Below, piece after piece: positions 57,835 to 64,000 of a stretch of DNA of 64,000 bases (position 1 is its first letter; each line of letters starts with the position of its first letter). The notes under the pieces are model-generated. The model was not told where the DNA came from. It did no database searches and worked only from the letters and a program-made list of their open reading frames with translations. The DNA lies in the NCBI GenBank assembly GCA_034096865.1, contig JAWQFJ010000512.1, positions 35,001-99,000 of the forward strand, written 5' to 3'. The translations under genes and the position numbers were made by a program. The DNA is from Theodoxus fluviatilis (taxonomy: Eukaryota > Mollusca > Gastropoda > Cycloneritida > Neritidae).

Positions 57835-58214
57835 ACAACCCAAAAGAATTAATCTATATTCAGCTTTTTCACTTTAGCGTAAATGGCTAGAACGGAAGGA
57901 CAGTCATCACTTGTTGCCCAGTTTGACATTCTCCAATGAAACAATATACTCAGCAAGACAAAGTGAATGCAATAAACATGAATTAGGCCACACACACACA
58001 CCAAAAGTTGTTACAGCAACATGGAGAAAAAAAAGAGTCAGTCTGAACTTAATTTTCATAGTTTTGTTTTCATAGAACTTATAAGAGGCTAGTTTGAACA
58101 TACACCTTCTCTTTTGCTGAAAACACCCTTTTAAACATAAATAGTGGGTTCCTTGAGTGCTTGTAGGGCAGGGAAGATGGTACAGCATGTAGTTTGTGGT
58201 GTACCAATATTTCG

Positions 58215-58315
58215 CCCCACCCACCCCACAAGCAAAAAAAAGTTTAGGGTCTGCAGAAAAAAAGATGTAAAAAAATAGGGTTGGTCAGGTCACTAAGTTG
58301 TAACCAACTATGATT
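58215..58315 (-). mobile_element. Short dispersed repeat, copy 6
   Basis: Inverted: AAGTTTAGGGTCTGCAGAAA then TAGGGTTGGTCAGGTCAC. Between ST13 and XPNPEP3. Confidence 0.62.
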
Positions 58316-59020
58316 TAAGCACAGTGTGCTCATCACTAGTGGTGCATACACACTCATTACTATGATGAAATTCTGACAGGAACCACTAGGAACGTATCAA
58401 TTTCCTGAAAACTGCAACACACGAGTGTGTCAAGGTTTTTATGCTCACCTTAAAAAATGGAATACAATCGCACCAGTGGCGTGCATGTATGTGTGCGCAC
58501 GCGCAAGCATGTGTGTGCATGTCTGTGTGAAGGTACTTTTAAAATCATTTCACTCTGTTGCAATAATGAAATCAAAATGTATCCCTCCATCCAATTGAAA
58601 ACGCAAATGGAGGTATACTGTAATAAATTTGTATCTGTACATTGAATTGCAAGATACAAAGCACAAACAAGGGAGTTATTTTTACAGTTCAGTTTGCTGC
58701 ACCGAGTGCTATGCCTGAACATGTTATCAGTTACTTAGCTAAAGGACTGGAGGACATGAATAGTAAACAGATATATTCAAAGTTGACCTCTTTTCTACTC
58801 GACTTATATTGTTATAATCTACACAATGCCCATGAACCTGGCACATAAATTTGTAATGAGAAGACCATGAAAAGATATGGCTCGGCATTATTCATCAATA
58901 ATCTGCTAAAATTGAGTTTAATTTTAAATCAAGGAAAAATATGCAAGTCATTCATGTTATCTGTAGATTTCCTTCAGTGTTAAATTTGGCACAATTTCAG
59001 AAAACGAATAAGTGGGCACT

Positions 59021-59370
59021 CAGGGCCGGACCAAATGAGTTGTGGGGAAGGGGTTCCTTTTTGGTTGGGGGGGACAAATCGGCGAAGTGGCGAAGCCACG
59101 AGCGCACGCCTGCGAAGCAGGCACGCAAACTAGGGGGGTCCGAGGGCATGCCCCCCCGGAAAATGTTTGAAAAACGGTTTAAATCTGTGCAATCTGGTGC
59201 ATTCTGGGCCTTGTTTTGAGGGGTAAGAGCAGCATTGTTTTTGGAGACACACACAAAACATAAAAAAAAAAACTCAAACCAAGGTACATGCTTTTTCTAG
59301 GGGGGGGGGGGGGGGGGGGGGGTTCCGGAACCCCTGGAACCCCCCCCCCCCCCCCCTGGGTCCGGCCCTG
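59021..59370. mobile_element. hAT-like MITE with 5-bp target duplication
   Basis: CAGGGCCGGACC and its complement, flanked by GCACT. Contains long G and C homopolymers at 59301-59322 and 59341-59356 and a ~95-bp segment (GGTCCGAGGGCATGCCCCCC and following) also present at 54050-54120 inside the hAT-like element at 53961. No frame. Confidence 0.85.
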
Positions 59371-60678
59371 GCACTGATGATATGCCTGGTCCCTGCAGTT
59401 GCTACCACTAGGTTATGCTGTAGCTGCTGTCATTTGATTAATTCAATATACTTACAAAATAGCAAAGAAAACAAAAAGCTGTAAATTGTAATGGGAAGGC
59501 CATAGCCAAATTTTGTTAAACTAAAGGAAGAAAACCTTAAACGGATGCAGTAAAAACGAACTAGCTTTACGGAACTATAACTATAAGTATAAGATTTGAC
59601 AATTATTCAAAAACAATATAACCACATTATTATAATTGGAGTATTTAAAAATCATAATCGATTAGTTCAATTGCTGTAGCGTGATCACAATCGTACAAGA
59701 GCGTTGGGACGTTGCAGACGTGGTTTTGCCGATCACAATGTGAATGTTGTGCTTGTGGACCGTAGGTAGGCCACACATCACTGTCACAGGCAATACTTTC
59801 TTTCCAAGTAATAAAATCATTACACATTGCCACGGATTGGCTGTAGTAATCATAAATGTTTTACATGTTTGTGTTAGCAACATAATGTTAAGGTGAAGGC
59901 TTAATATCAGTTATCACAGTCAGCAGTCGCTTCTTTACTTAGATACTGCCACTGCGGACAGTGGAGCAGAGACCGCGTTCTTACAACATTGAACAAGTTG
60001 AGTAACGCGGCCGTTGTTGCACAGGTTTCAAAGACATTTCTGAAGACATTTGCACTTACGGGCACATCTTACATCAATAACATATTTACAGATTTAGTAG
60101 GTTTTGAAACACGGGAAACTGGAACAGCCCGTCGTAAAATGTCACAAGAGCAGCTCAGGCTTGTGGAACTGGTTCAGACGCAGAAACAACGCTAGGCAGG
60201 AATGCTTTCAGGCCAGTGAAGAAACAACGTCAATTGCATTCAAATACCACGACGGCAGCAAGAAATATCAACGAAATTATCACAAATGCATAATCACATA
60301 TAGATTGAAAAACTTACAAAATAAGCGCCCTTCTGGACGTCGGAAAGAATCCTGAGAGTAGGTAGCCTAAATCGCACGGCGACTGCTCGCGTGGTTCACG
60401 GCACAGAGCGTTCCAGAAAGCTTCCTACGCTGACGACCTTCACCTCTTCAACTTTGCCCCTGCATAGTTTTATACATATATTCGGAATATCAAATAAAGA
60501 GCACAACTCTTCTATCTGGTTGTGCTGGTGTAGGAATTTTGTTAATATTTTGCTGTGCACAACTGAATACCTTTTTGTTTTATTCGACGTACATTCTAGC
60601 AGCAGGGCAAGGGGAAGTAACCTCGAACTATTTTCGCTTAGCTCACGTACCAAAACATCGAGGTCAGACAGAACAAAA

Positions 60679-64000
<3,322 letters not shown>

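Larger units (their letters stand above)
57835..60678. promoter_or_regulatory. Divergent upstream region of ST13 and XPNPEP3
   Basis: Contains both promoters by position. ST13 needs an upstream noncoding exon and XPNPEP3 starts at 60679. The most CpG-rich part is 60280-60430 (CGCACGGCGACTGCTCGCG). One hAT MITE and one short repeat lie between. No TATA box stands out. Confidence 0.4.

Overview
Kind of sequence. This is intron-rich animal nuclear DNA, most likely from a mollusc or another lophotrochozoan. That placement is inference: the three genes are clearly metazoan and match animal families, and the host sequence is heavily loaded with transposons and simple repeats, but no diagnostic marker is present. 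One 10-N assembly gap lies at 38895-38904. Almost all long open frames are low-complexity or repeat-derived; the real genes are built from short exons found by splice sites, phase agreement and family similarity. Genes. (1) PAN3 (regulatory subunit of the PAN2-PAN3 deadenylase), minus strand, five internal exons between 11436 and 1085; the 3' half lies off the left edge and the first exon was not found. (2) ST13/Hip (Hsp70-interacting co-chaperone), minus strand, complete: 12 coding exons from 56754 to 21829, about 373 codons with all exon phases agreeing. (3) XPNPEP3 (mitochondrial Xaa-Pro aminopeptidase 3), plus strand, exon 1 at 60679-60718 and a long exon from 63347 that runs off the right edge. 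ST13 and XPNPEP3 are head to head, as in human 22q13.2. (4) A lone exon of a 1-acylglycerol-3-phosphate acyltransferase (AGPAT) at 41263-41396, minus, inside ST13 intron 4. Layout. 1-11.4 kb: PAN3 exons, a collagen-like coding repeat, and a 53-bp minisatellite whose unit is the splice donor of a PAN3 exon. 11.4-21.2 kb: intergenic, with a truncated non-LTR retrotransposon, a broken retroelement C-terminal gene and a cluster of four short retroposons with target-site duplications. 21.2-56.8 kb: ST13, whose introns hold piggyBac-like elements with TTAA ends, hAT-like elements with 6-bp target duplications, a duplicated large TIR element, a 36-bp minisatellite and very long (GT)n, (CA)n and (GA)n tracts. 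56.8-64 kb: intergenic interval with two more hAT elements, then XPNPEP3 and its first intron. Main points of interest. Three separate tandem arrays carry a consensus 5' splice site in every unit, all on the sense strand of the host gene; in two of them (PAN3 and the AGPAT exon) the unit includes the end of a coding exon. A ~0.83-kb dispersed element, present five times in the same orientation, is packed with TCAAGGTCA nuclear-receptor (NR5A/ERR type) sites; a paralogous empty site shows it is a real insertion.
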